Origin: Planomonospora_B alba
Lineage (GTDB): Bacteria > Actinomycetota > Actinomycetes > Streptosporangiales > Streptosporangiaceae
Length of the DNA: 64,000 nucleotides
Assembly (NCBI RefSeq): GCF_039534085.1
Contig: NZ_BAAAUT010000019.1
Coordinates: forward strand, 1-64,000
Reading direction: 5' to 3'
Within the stretch, counting starts at the first letter, position 1. Every line of letters begins with the position of its first letter. Of this stretch, positions 16,065-23,592 are shown piece after piece. The notes under the pieces were generated by a model that worked only from the letters and a program-made list of their open reading frames with translations, ran no database searches and was not told the origin of the DNA. The translations under genes were made by a program, and so were the position numbers.

Positions 16065-17404
16065 CGCTCAAGGTCGTGAGGGACGCCGTCCCGTCCGCCG
16101 CCGCCCCGCGCCCGACGCCGCAGCAGGAGGCGGCGGAGGTGGTCGCGGGCGTGCTGGCGGACCTGCCGCGCCACCGCGGCGTCGTGGTGGACTCCCCTCC
16201 GGGGGCGGGCAAGTCGACGCTGGTGGTGCGGGCGGCCGGGCACATCGCGGAGACCGGCGAGCCGCTGATGATCGTGGCGCAGACCAACGAGCAGGTCGAC
16301 GACCTGGTGGACCGGCTGGCGGCCGAGCACCCCGACCTGCGGATCGGCCGCCTGTCGGCGAGCGGGTACGTCACGCCGCAGCGGATCCTGGCGCGCGGCA
16401 ACGTCGCGGTGGCGGGCAAGCTGCCGGACCTGGGCGACCCGGCGGTGGTGGTCGCCACCGCCGACAAGTGGGCCTGGGTCGGCGACCGGACCTGGCCGTG
16501 GGCGATCGTCGACGAGGCCTACCAGATGCGCTCGGACAAGCTGCTGCGCATCGCCTCGCTGTTCGACCGGGCGCTGTTCGTGGGCGACCCGGGGCAGCTG
16601 GACCCGTTCTCGATCGTGGACGGCGACCGGTGGGCGGGCCTGTCGTGGGACCCGGTGCAGAGCGCGGTCTCGGTGCTGCTGCGGCACAACCCGGACCTGC
16701 CGGTGCACCGGCTGCCGGTCTCCTGGCGGCTGCCGGCCTCGGCGGCGCCGGTGGTGTCGGAGGCGTTCTACCCGTTCACCGGGTTCCGGGCCGGCACCGA
16801 GCACTCCGACCGGGCGCTGGAGCTGACGGTGGACGGCATGCGGACGGTCTACGACCGGGCGCTGGAGGAGGCGGCCGCCTCGGGCTGGGCGCTGTTCGAG
16901 CTGCCGAGCCGGCACACGGTCCGCACCGACGCCGAGGCGGTGCAGGCCGTGGCGGTGCTGGCGCTGCGGCTGCTGCAGCGGGCGCCGGTGGCGCACTCCG
17001 AGCGCGGCTCCCACCCGGTGACGGCCGGCCGCATCGCCGTCGGCGCGGCCCACCGCGACCAGGTGGCGGCGATCCGCGCGGCGGGGGTGCCGGAGGAGAT
17101 CACGGTGGACACCGCCAACCGGCTGCAGGGCCGGGAGTACGACGTGACGATCGTGCTGCACCCGCTCTCCGGGCGGCGGGACGCCACGGCGTTCCACCTG
17201 GAGTCGGGGCGGCTGTGCGTGCTCGCCTCCCGGCACCGGCACGCGTGCATCGTGGTGGCCCGGGCGGGCATCCCCGAGCTGCTGGACGCCCATCCGTCGG
17301 CGGAGCCGGTGCAGCTGGGCGTGCCGGTGAAGTTCCCCGACGGCTGGGAGGCCAACCAGGCGGTCCTGGCCCACCTGGAGAAGCACCGGGTGCGCGCCCA
17401 CTGA
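16061..17404 (+). CDS. Superfamily 1 (Upf1/Dna2-like) helicase or AAA ATPase
   Basis: A 447-aa motor protein with SF1 motifs in order: a Q-motif-like TPQQEAA at about 19-25; Walker A SPPGAGKST (Lys51); motif Ia VAQTNEQVDDL; Walker B IVDEAY (Asp151, Glu152); motif III GDPGQLDP at 175-182; motif IV VSWRLP at about 220; motif V ANRLQGREYDVTIV; and motif VI ASRHRHACIVVA. It is short for the class because no 1B barrel or nuclease domain is fused. Both missing parts may be supplied by the neighbouring genes. The GTG start overlaps the preceding stop codon. It is the last gene of the four-gene operon. Confidence 0.88.
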   Translation: MTLKVVRDAVPSAAAPRPTPQQEAAEVVAGVLADLPRHRGVVVDSPPGAGKSTLVVRAAGHIAETGEPLMIVAQTNEQVDDLVDRLAAEHPDLRIGRLSASGYVTPQRILARGNVAVAGKLPDLGDPAVVVATADKWAWVGDRTWPWAIVDEAYQMRSDKLLRIASLFDRALFVGDPGQLDPFSIVDGDRWAGLSWDPVQSAVSVLLRHNPDLPVHRLPVSWRLPASAAPVVSEAFYPFTGFRAGTEHSDRALELTVDGMRTVYDRALEEAAASGWALFELPSRHTVRTDAEAVQAVAVLALRLLQRAPVAHSERGSHPVTAGRIAVGAAHRDQVAAIRAAGVPEEITVDTANRLQGREYDVTIVLHPLSGRRDATAFHLESGRLCVLASRHRHACIVVARAGIPELLDAHPSAEPVQLGVPVKFPDGWEANQAVLAHLEKHRVRAH

Positions 17405-17542
17405 CCCGGCGGCCCCCGTCCTGTCCGGGCAGGGACCGGACGGCGGGACGCAGGCAGGTGGTGGGCCGACGGTGCCAGGCCGGGGCCGGACGGCGGGGCG
17501 CCGCCCGGGGATACCGGGAGGCGGTGGGCCGGACCGGGCCGG

Positions 17543-18511
17543 TCAGTGGACGTGATCGGCCGCCGGGACCTCCGGGTGCGCGAGGAGCCAGGCGACGCGT
17601 TCACGGCTGTCGTCGCCGACGGGCGTGTAGACCACCATCCGCGCCTCGGGCGGCGACGGCAGGGCCATGCTGGTCGAGACGGTGCGGATCAGCCCGACGG
17701 CGCAGTGCTGGAACAGCTTCATCCGGCTGCCCGGCCGGGCCACGTCGTGGGTGGCCCACATGCGGGCGAACTCCGGGCTGACGGCCGACAGGCGCCGGAC
17801 GAATCCGGTCCAGGCGGGTTCGCCGAGGTGGCGGCCGAACCCGGCCCGCAGGGTGGCCACCATCTGCGGGAGCTCTTCGTCCCTGTTGACCACGGGGTTG
17901 CAGCAGTCGCGCGCGGTGAACAGCTGCCAGAGCGCGTTTCGGGTGGCGGGCGGCTGCGTCGTCATGACCGGGAAGAGCCGCTCGTAGGCGGCGTTCCAGG
18001 CCATCAGGTCGTAGCGGCCGTTGTAGACGGCGGCGGGCAGCGGGGTGAGGTGGTCGAGGATGAGCTGCGTCTCGGGCTCCAGCCCCCGGCCGCCGCCGGT
18101 GTCGGTCACCGCGGGCACGCCGGCGAGCCGGTAGAGGTGCTCGTGCTCGGCCTGGTCCAGGCGGAGGGTGCGGGAGATCGCGTCGAGCACCTGCACGCTG
18201 ACGTTGATCGGCCTGCCCTGCTCCAGCCACGTGTACCAGGTCACGCCGACCCCGGCGAGCTGGGCGACCTCCTCCCGGCGCAGTCCGGGGGTGCGCCGGC
18301 GCAGGCCGGGCGGCAGGCCGACGTCCGCCGGGGTGATGCGCTCCCGGCGGCTACGCAGGAAGGCGGCCAGCTCGCCGCGGCGGGCACGCGGCCCCGCCCC
18401 GGAGCGGAGGCCGGGCCCGTCCGCGGGATCGCCGGACCGGGCTTCGGACCGGGTGCCCGGCCGGTCACCGGGGCGGGCGTCGGGGACGGGACGGGCGTCG
18501 GGCTGGGTCAC
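17543..18511 (-). CDS. XRE-family regulator with MmyB-like ligand domain
   Basis: A 322-aa regulator. After a disordered, Pro/Gly/Arg-rich N-terminus of about 50 residues, the helix-turn-helix reads TPGLRREEVAQLAGVGVTWYTWLEQGR. The larger C-terminal part (YNGRYDLMAWNAAYERLF, FVRRLSAVSPEFARMWATHDV) is the PAS-like MmyB ligand-binding domain common in actinomycetes. Two in-frame GTG codons exist, at 18517 and 18511. The second is preferred because GGAGGGG then sits at normal spacing. It is divergent from the MFS exporter gene and is the likely repressor of that gene. Confidence 0.9.
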   Translation of the reverse strand: MTQPDARPVPDARPGDRPGTRSEARSGDPADGPGLRSGAGPRARRGELAAFLRSRRERITPADVGLPPGLRRRTPGLRREEVAQLAGVGVTWYTWLEQGRPINVSVQVLDAISRTLRLDQAEHEHLYRLAGVPAVTDTGGGRGLEPETQLILDHLTPLPAAVYNGRYDLMAWNAAYERLFPVMTTQPPATRNALWQLFTARDCCNPVVNRDEELPQMVATLRAGFGRHLGEPAWTGFVRRLSAVSPEFARMWATHDVARPGSRMKLFQHCAVGLIRTVSTSMALPSPPEARMVVYTPVGDDSRERVAWLLAHPEVPAADHVH

Positions 18512-18618
18512 GGTCACCCCTCCATGCTGGCCGAGGGCGGGGCCGCCTGCCAGGTGCTGCCGGTACCAGGATCGGCGGGCTCTCACTCCCCTGACCGGCC
18601 CGGCGCCAGGCTCGTGCC

Positions 18619-20016
18619 ATGACCACGATCTCCACCTCCGCCACTCCCCCGCGGACTCCGGCCGCGCGGGCGCCCTGGCTGCTGGCCGTCCTGCTGGCCG
18701 GGCAGTTCATGGCCATCCTCGACGTCTCCATCGTCAACGTCGCCGCCCCGGTGATCCGCTCGGATCTCGGCGCGTCCGGCTCGGTGCTGCAGATGGTCGT
18801 CTCGGGTTACACGGTCGCCTACGCCATGCTGCTGATCAGCGGCGCTCGCCTCGGCGGCCGGTACGGCGGGCGGCGGCTGTTCCTGGCGGGTCTGCTGCTG
18901 TTCACCGCCGCCTCGCTGGCCTGCGGGCTGGCGCCCTCCGCCGGGTGGCTGGTCGCCTTCCGGCTGCTGCAGGGGGCGGGGGCCGCCCTGATGGTGCCCC
19001 AGGTGCTGAGCATGATCCAGACGAGCTTCACGGGGGCCGCCCGGGCCCGCGCGCTGAGCCTCTACGCCGCGGTGATCTCGGGGGCCGCGATCGCCGGTCA
19101 GGTGCTGGGCGGTGTGCTCGTCTCGGCCGATCTGCTGGGCGGCGGCTGGCGTCCGGTCTTCCTGGTGAACGTGCCGCTCGGGCTCGTCCTGCTCGCCGTC
19201 GGTGCGCGGCTGCTGCCCTCCGGCCACCCGGGCTCCCGGGCCGGGCTGCGTTTCCTGGACCTTCCCGGCCTGGTGACGCTCTCGGCCGCGGTCGGCCTGC
19301 TGGTGGTCCCGCTGGTGCTGGGCCCCGAGCAGGGCTGGCCGCGGTGGGGCTGGGCGGCGATGGCCGGCGGTGCGCTCCTGCTGGTGGCCTTCGCGCTGGT
19401 GGAGCGGCGGGCCGCCGCCCCGCTGGTGCCGGCACGGGTGCTGGGCGCGCCGGGTGTGCTCCCGTCCGCGCTGGCGGTGTTCGGGGTGATGGCGACCTAC
19501 GGCGGTTTCCTGTTCTCCCTCGCCCTGCACCTGCAGGGCCCCCTCGGTGACGGCCCGCTGGAGGCGGGCCTGACGTTCCTGCCCGCCGCGGGTGCGTTCG
19601 CCGCGGCCAGTCTCACCTGGCGGCGGGTGCCGGAGCGCCTGCACCGGCGGATGATCGTCGTGTCGTTCGCCGTGGCGGCGCTCGGCTATCTCGGTCTGGC
19701 GGGAGCGCTGGGCGGTGGCGGGCACGGGCAGCCGCTGCTGGCGGTGGCGCTGGCGGTGACCGGACTGGGCCTGGCGGGGGCGTTCAGCCCGGTGCTCTCG
19801 CTGGTCCTCACCCATGTCGCGCCCGCCGACGCCGCCGAGGCCAGCGGGCTGTTCGTGATGGTGACCCAGCTCGGCCAGGTCGTGGGGGTGGCGACGTTCG
19901 GCACCTTCTATCTGGCGCAGGGGTCGGCCGCGGGGACCGGGGCGGCCCTGGCCGCCGCCGCTCTGGCGACCGGGGCGTGCGCGCTGCCCCTGCTCCGGGT
20001 ACGGCGGGCGCGCTGA
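18619..20016 (+). CDS. MFS exporter, DHA2/EmrB-QacA type
   Basis: A 465-aa major facilitator protein with about 14 hydrophobic segments. Landmark motifs are FMAILDVSIVNVAAPVI in helix 1 (the DHA2 signature with an embedded Asp), GARLGGRYGGRRLFL in loop 2-3, and AGAALMVPQVLSMIQ in helix 4. Such proteins use the proton gradient to expel drugs or metabolites. It begins 107 bases from the divergent XRE regulator start, a common arrangement for drug-induced efflux. The substrate is unknown; a link to the NRPS locus 3.5 kb away cannot be assumed because that locus carries its own exporter domain. Confidence 0.93.
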   Translation: MTTISTSATPPRTPAARAPWLLAVLLAGQFMAILDVSIVNVAAPVIRSDLGASGSVLQMVVSGYTVAYAMLLISGARLGGRYGGRRLFLAGLLLFTAASLACGLAPSAGWLVAFRLLQGAGAALMVPQVLSMIQTSFTGAARARALSLYAAVISGAAIAGQVLGGVLVSADLLGGGWRPVFLVNVPLGLVLLAVGARLLPSGHPGSRAGLRFLDLPGLVTLSAAVGLLVVPLVLGPEQGWPRWGWAAMAGGALLLVAFALVERRAAAPLVPARVLGAPGVLPSALAVFGVMATYGGFLFSLALHLQGPLGDGPLEAGLTFLPAAGAFAAASLTWRRVPERLHRRMIVVSFAVAALGYLGLAGALGGGGHGQPLLAVALAVTGLGLAGAFSPVLSLVLTHVAPADAAEASGLFVMVTQLGQVVGVATFGTFYLAQGSAAGTGAALAAAALATGACALPLLRVRRAR

Positions 20017-20047
20017 GGCCGTATCCGGGCGCCGGGTTCCGGGTGCG

Positions 20048-20147
20048 CCCGGCGGCCCGTCCGGTGCCGGCGGGGTCCGGATGTGCCCGGTGCCTCGCCC
20101 GGCACCGGCGAGGGCCAGGCGTGCCCGGCGGCCCGTCCGGTGCCGGC
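20048..20147. repeat. 24-bp direct repeat, two copies
   Basis: An identical 24-base unit beginning CCCGGCGGCCCGTCCGG occurs at 20048-20071 and 20124-20147 between two convergent genes. A terminator-like hairpin lies between the copies. Confidence 0.6.
20087..20108. terminator. Hairpin between MFS and GNAT genes
   Basis: Perfect 8-base arms CCGGTGCC and GGCACCGG flank the loop TCGCCC between the 3' ends of two convergent genes. It is a likely bidirectional terminator. Confidence 0.5.
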
Positions 20148-20181
20148 TGGCACGGTCCCGCCGCCCGGGCTCCGGACGGCC

Positions 20182-21159
20182 TCAGACGGTGCGGCGCCAG
20201 ACGTCGATGGCCAGGACCTGGCGCATGCCGACCGACAGGTAGAGGTCCAGCGCGGGGGTGCTGTTGTTCGCGTCCACGTGCAGGTAGGTCCCGGCCCGGC
20301 CGCGCCGCACGTCGGCGGCGAACGCCGTGCGGAGCAGGAACCGGCCCAGGCCCCGGCCCCGGTAGGCGGGCAGGACGGCGAGCTGGCGGACGTAGCCGCA
20401 GTTCTCGTCACCGGCGAACATGTCGCTGCCCAGCAGCATCGCGACCGGTTCGCCGCCGAGGCGGGCCACCAGCAGCTGCGACCAGTCGGTGCTCGCCGAG
20501 GCGTCGAGGTCGGCGAACCACTCGTCGAAGCCCTTCGGGGTGAACCCGAAGTGCTCGGTGAAGCCCGCCTGCTGGACGGCGTGGCCCTGGCGGCGGACCT
20601 CCTGCGCGGTGCCGTCGTGCAGGGTCAGGCCGGGCGGCGGCTCGGGTGCGGCGACCGGTCCGGAGTGGTCGGCGAGCATGCGGATGAAGCTGGTGGCGGG
20701 GGCGAATCCGCGCGCGGCCGCGACGGCGCGCTTGCCGCTGTCCTCCCGGTAGAGGCCGATGTCCAGCACGGCGTGGTCGTGGCCGAGAGTCGCGGTGATC
20801 TGCCGGGCCCGCCCGGTCACGGTGTCCCAGAGTCCTCCGGTGAGGGACTGGGCGTCGGGGTGGACCACGACGTCGATCTCGACGCCCGCGCCGGCGCCCT
20901 TCCGGCAGGCCCAGGCCCAGGCGACGAGGCGGCCGCCGGGCTCGTGGACGAGCCAGCCGTCCCGCTCCCGGTCGAAGGCGGGCTCGTTGAGCTGGTCGGC
21001 GACGTCGTCCAGGGTCATGTCCGCCTTGCCGATCACCCGGGTGTCGCACAGGGAGATCAGCTCATGGATGGCGGGGGCGTCTTCTACGGTGGGCCGCCGG
21101 GTGCGGTACCCGGTGGGGAGCGTGGCGGTGTCCGTGGCGGTGTCCATAGCGGTGTCCAT
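20182..21159 (-). CDS. Two-domain GNAT N-acetyltransferase
   Basis: A 325-aa protein with tandem GNAT folds. The C-terminal domain has the acetyl-CoA motif VRQLAVLPAYRGRGLGRFLLR (residues about 255-275) and the VDANNSTPALDLYLSVGM end motif. The N-terminal domain is less conserved. Length and layout resemble mycothiol synthase (MshD), but the specific motifs cannot be confirmed, so substrate is left open. Two ATG starts lie within a 12-bp repeat array, at 21159 and 21147, making the N-terminus (MDTAMDTATDTAT) repetitive. The longer one is given here. Confidence 0.85.
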   Translation of the reverse strand: MDTAMDTATDTATLPTGYRTRRPTVEDAPAIHELISLCDTRVIGKADMTLDDVADQLNEPAFDRERDGWLVHEPGGRLVAWAWACRKGAGAGVEIDVVVHPDAQSLTGGLWDTVTGRARQITATLGHDHAVLDIGLYREDSGKRAVAAARGFAPATSFIRMLADHSGPVAAPEPPPGLTLHDGTAQEVRRQGHAVQQAGFTEHFGFTPKGFDEWFADLDASASTDWSQLLVARLGGEPVAMLLGSDMFAGDENCGYVRQLAVLPAYRGRGLGRFLLRTAFAADVRRGRAGTYLHVDANNSTPALDLYLSVGMRQVLAIDVWRRTV

Positions 21160-21169
21160 GGCGGTGAGC
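21122..21169. repeat. 12-bp tandem repeat at the GNAT start
   Basis: Four 12-base units based on GTGGCGGTGTCC occupy this stretch; the last two are diverged. They encode the repetitive N-terminus of the GNAT protein and contain both candidate ATG codons. Confidence 0.75.
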
Positions 21170-21280
21170 GTGCCGGAGGCGGCTTGGGATCGGCTGGGGC
21201 GCCGCTGGGCCGCCGCTTGCTCCCGCGCACCGCGGCGCGCGCACGGTCCGGCCTCCCACCGCGGCGCCCCGGCGCCGGCG

Positions 21281-21330
21281 GGGCGCACCCTGGCGCACCC
21301 CGGCGCACCCCGGCGCACCCCGGTGTGCTC
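21281..21330. repeat. 10-bp tandem repeat upstream of GNAT
   Basis: Five consecutive 10-base units of the form (C/T/G)GGCGCACCC lie between the divergent GNAT and histidine kinase genes. Copy-number change would alter promoter spacing without touching a coding frame. Confidence 0.8.
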
Positions 21331-21415
21331 CGGCCGGTGGTCCGACCCCGGGCGCAGGCGCATGTCCTACCGTGGGCAGATGCCGGATGATCCCGCGGGG
21401 CGGTAGCTTCCCGTC

Positions 21416-22660
21416 ATGGAGTGGGCTCGACGGCTCGGCGGAGGACTCGGTGGAAGAGTCGGTGGAAGGCTCGGTGTGAAGGACCTCACCGACGCGGTGG
21501 CGGCGGTCGCCGTGGCGCTGCTCGTCAGATACGCCATCGTCGACCCGCCGGGGCCGTCGTCGCCCTGGCCCGCCTGGGCGGCCTGGCCGGTGGCGGCGGT
21601 CGTGAGCGCTCCGATCGCCTTCCGGCGGCGCCGGCCGCGCGCCGCGCTGGTCCTCGCGTGCGCCACGGCCACGGTGACGACCATGGCCGGTGCCGTCGCG
21701 GCGGGCGCGATCTGGCTGTCGTTCGCACCGACCGTGCTCGTGCTGTACCTGGTGGCCGCCACCGCCTCGATCGCATGGTCGGCCACGGGCCTGGCGGTCT
21801 GCCTGCTCGCCATGGTGACCGCGGTCCTGACCTTCTACGCGCAGGTGTTCCCCGGTCTCGCGCCCCCGGCCACGCCCAGCGAGATACCGCCGGCCTGGCC
21901 GATCGAGATCGGCACGATCACCGTCCTGCTGACGGTCTCGTGGACCGCCGGGGCGGTCGTGCGCTGGAAACGGGAGACCACCGCCCGCCTCGTCCGCCAC
22001 CTCGCCGACGCCGCGGTGACCGACGAACGCCGGCGCATCGCCCGGGAGCTGCACGACGTCATCGGCCACAGCATGAGTCTGATCGCCGTCAAGGCCACCG
22101 TCGCCAACCACGTCGCCGAGGCCCGCCCGCAGGAGGCCCGCGCCGCGCTGGCCGTCATCGAGCAGACCAGCCGGAGCACGCTCGTCGAGATCCACCGGGT
22201 GCTCGACCTGCTGCGCGCCGACGGCGAGCCCCAGCAGGCCGAGCTGCCCGCGCCGGGCATGGCGGACCTGCCCGAGCTGGCCGCCCACGCCCGCTCGGCC
22301 GGGGTCGAGGTGGACCTGACCGTCCGCGAAGGGGCCGCGCTGCCCGCCGCGGTCGCGGTGTCGGTGTACCGGATCGTGCAGCAGGCCCTGACCAACGTCG
22401 TCACCCACGTGGGGCCCACCCGCTGCTCGGTCACCGTGGACGTCGACGGGCGGGAGGCGGTGATCGAGGTCGTCGACGACGGGCCCCGCCACGGCCGGCC
22501 GCCCCGGGCGGACCGTGCCGTCCGGGGCGGCCACGGCCTGATCGGCATGCGGGAACGGGTCAGGATGTACAGAGGAACGTTCAGTGCGGGGCCCCGGCCC
22601 GAAGGAGGATTCCAGGTGTCGGCTCGACTGCCCTACGCCCCGGACAGGATCACGGCATGA
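21416..22660 (+). CDS. Sensor histidine kinase, DesK/NarL type
   Basis: A 414-aa membrane histidine kinase. About five transmembrane helices occupy residues 25-185 with no large outer loop, so sensing is probably in or near the membrane. The HisKA_3 dimerisation motif is RRRIARELHDVIGHSMSLI, with the phospho-acceptor His at about 217. The ATP-binding lobe has the N-box-like region YRIVQQALTNVVTH, a DDGP motif and GGHGLIGMRERV. Translation may begin at the ATG at 21416 or at GTG 21476 after the repetitive N-terminus. Its stop codon overlaps the response regulator ATG, so the pair is coupled. Confidence 0.93.
   Translation: MEWARRLGGGLGGRVGGRLGVKDLTDAVAAVAVALLVRYAIVDPPGPSSPWPAWAAWPVAAVVSAPIAFRRRRPRAALVLACATATVTTMAGAVAAGAIWLSFAPTVLVLYLVAATASIAWSATGLAVCLLAMVTAVLTFYAQVFPGLAPPATPSEIPPAWPIEIGTITVLLTVSWTAGAVVRWKRETTARLVRHLADAAVTDERRRIARELHDVIGHSMSLIAVKATVANHVAEARPQEARAALAVIEQTSRSTLVEIHRVLDLLRADGEPQQAELPAPGMADLPELAAHARSAGVEVDLTVREGAALPAAVAVSVYRIVQQALTNVVTHVGPTRCSVTVDVDGREAVIEVVDDGPRHGRPPRADRAVRGGHGLIGMRERVRMYRGTFSAGPRPEGGFQVSARLPYAPDRITA
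21431..21478. repeat. Degenerate 12-bp repeat at the histidine kinase start
   Basis: Four diverged 12-base units related to GGACTCGGTGGA encode the Gly/Arg/Leu-rich beginning of the kinase (RLGGGLGGRVGGRLG). They span the alternative GTG start at 21476. Confidence 0.6.
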
Positions 22661-23358
22661 CCGCCGGCACCGATCCGCACCAGCCGTCCCAGCCCGTGCG
22701 CGTCCTGCTCGCCGAGGACCAGGTGCTGATCCGCGACAGCTTCAAGCTCCTCATCGACGCCACGCCGGGGATGGCCGTCGTGGGCGAGGCGGGCACCGGC
22801 ACCGAAGCCGTGCTCCTGGCCCGCCGGCACCGGCCCGACGTCGTCCTCATGGACGTGCGCATGCCGGACATGGACGGCATCGAGGCGACCCGGCGCATCT
22901 GCGCCGCCCCGGACGGCGCCGACGTCCGCGTGCTGATCCTCACCACGTTCGATCTGGACGAGTACGTCTACGCGTCGCTGCGGGCGGGCGCGAGCGGCTT
23001 CCTCCTCAAGAGCGCCACCGCGACCGAACTCCTGACCGCCATCCAGGTCGTCGCCGCCGGCGAGGCGCTGCTCGCACCCAGCGTGACCCGCCGGCTCATC
23101 ACCGAGTTCCTGCAGGGCCCCCGCCCCGTCCCGGTGGTGCGCGACCTCGACGGCATCACTCCGCGCGAACGCGAGGTGCTCGCCCTCATCGGCAAGGGGA
23201 TGTCCAACTCCGAGATCGCCGGACACCTCCACCTCACCGTCGGCACGGTCAAGACCCACATCGGCCGTCTCCTGGCCAAACTGCACGCCCGGGACCGGGC
23301 CCAGCTCGTCATCGCCGCCTACGAGGGCGGGCTCGTCACCGAGCCGTCCTCACGGTAG
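22657..23358 (+). CDS. NarL/LuxR-family response regulator
   Basis: A 233-aa two-domain regulator. The receiver domain shows LLAEDQ with the acidic pair, the phospho-acceptor Asp in VVLMDVRMPDMDG and the Lys in FLLKSATATELL. The C-terminal LuxR helix-turn-helix is ITPREREVLALIGKGMSNSEIAGHLHLTVGTVKTHIGRLLAKL. The ATGA overlap places it in one operon with the kinase. It lies directly upstream of the NRPS operon in the same direction, 234 bases away, and is a reasonable candidate regulator of it by position. Confidence 0.96.
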   Translation: MTAGTDPHQPSQPVRVLLAEDQVLIRDSFKLLIDATPGMAVVGEAGTGTEAVLLARRHRPDVVLMDVRMPDMDGIEATRRICAAPDGADVRVLILTTFDLDEYVYASLRAGASGFLLKSATATELLTAIQVVAAGEALLAPSVTRRLITEFLQGPRPVPVVRDLDGITPREREVLALIGKGMSNSEIAGHLHLTVGTVKTHIGRLLAKLHARDRAQLVIAAYEGGLVTEPSSR

Positions 23359-23592
23359 CCCTGCGCGTCCGGCCGGAGCGGCGCGACCACCGGAGGCGGC
23401 CGGAACCCGCCGGGCCCGCGTGGAGCCACCACCCCGCAGTGTGTCCGAAATGTTACGCAAAGCTAATTAGTCATACTCAGTATCGTTCAGGTAACAGAAG
23501 GATCTTTTGCCCTATCCGGTTCGCGCGTGTTTTGCCAGCCTTGCCCGCGTACAACCCGTACGCCCTTTCCCGTACACAAGAGGAGACCAAGG
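23359..23592 (+). promoter_or_regulatory. AT-rich promoter region of the NRPS operon
   Basis: Between the response regulator and the first NRPS gene, about 23435-23530 is strikingly AT-rich for this window. It includes the palindrome CTAATTAG (23463-23470) and TTACGC and TTCAGG hexamers. A promoter with a leader of roughly 60-100 bases is likely. The spacing does not allow one -35/-10 pair to be chosen over others. Confidence 0.55.

Noticed and set aside
12665..17404. Identity of the four-gene operon with a known defence system (Gabija, Zorya, Hachiman, DISARM)
   Set aside because: The domain set does not match: no TOPRIM/ATPase GajA, no motor-channel proteins, no DUF1837, and no methylase. 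A link to phage defence stays open but is not claimed.
18619..20016. MFS exporter as part of the NRPS cluster
   Set aside because: It pairs with its own divergent XRE regulator and is separated by three other genes. The NRPS already includes an exporter domain.
21281..21330. Short tandem repeats as a possible CRISPR array
   Set aside because: Units are 10 bases, contiguous and without spacers; no cas genes are nearby. The Cas4-like nuclease at 13456-14598 sits with a helicase and has no Cas1/Cas2 neighbours.
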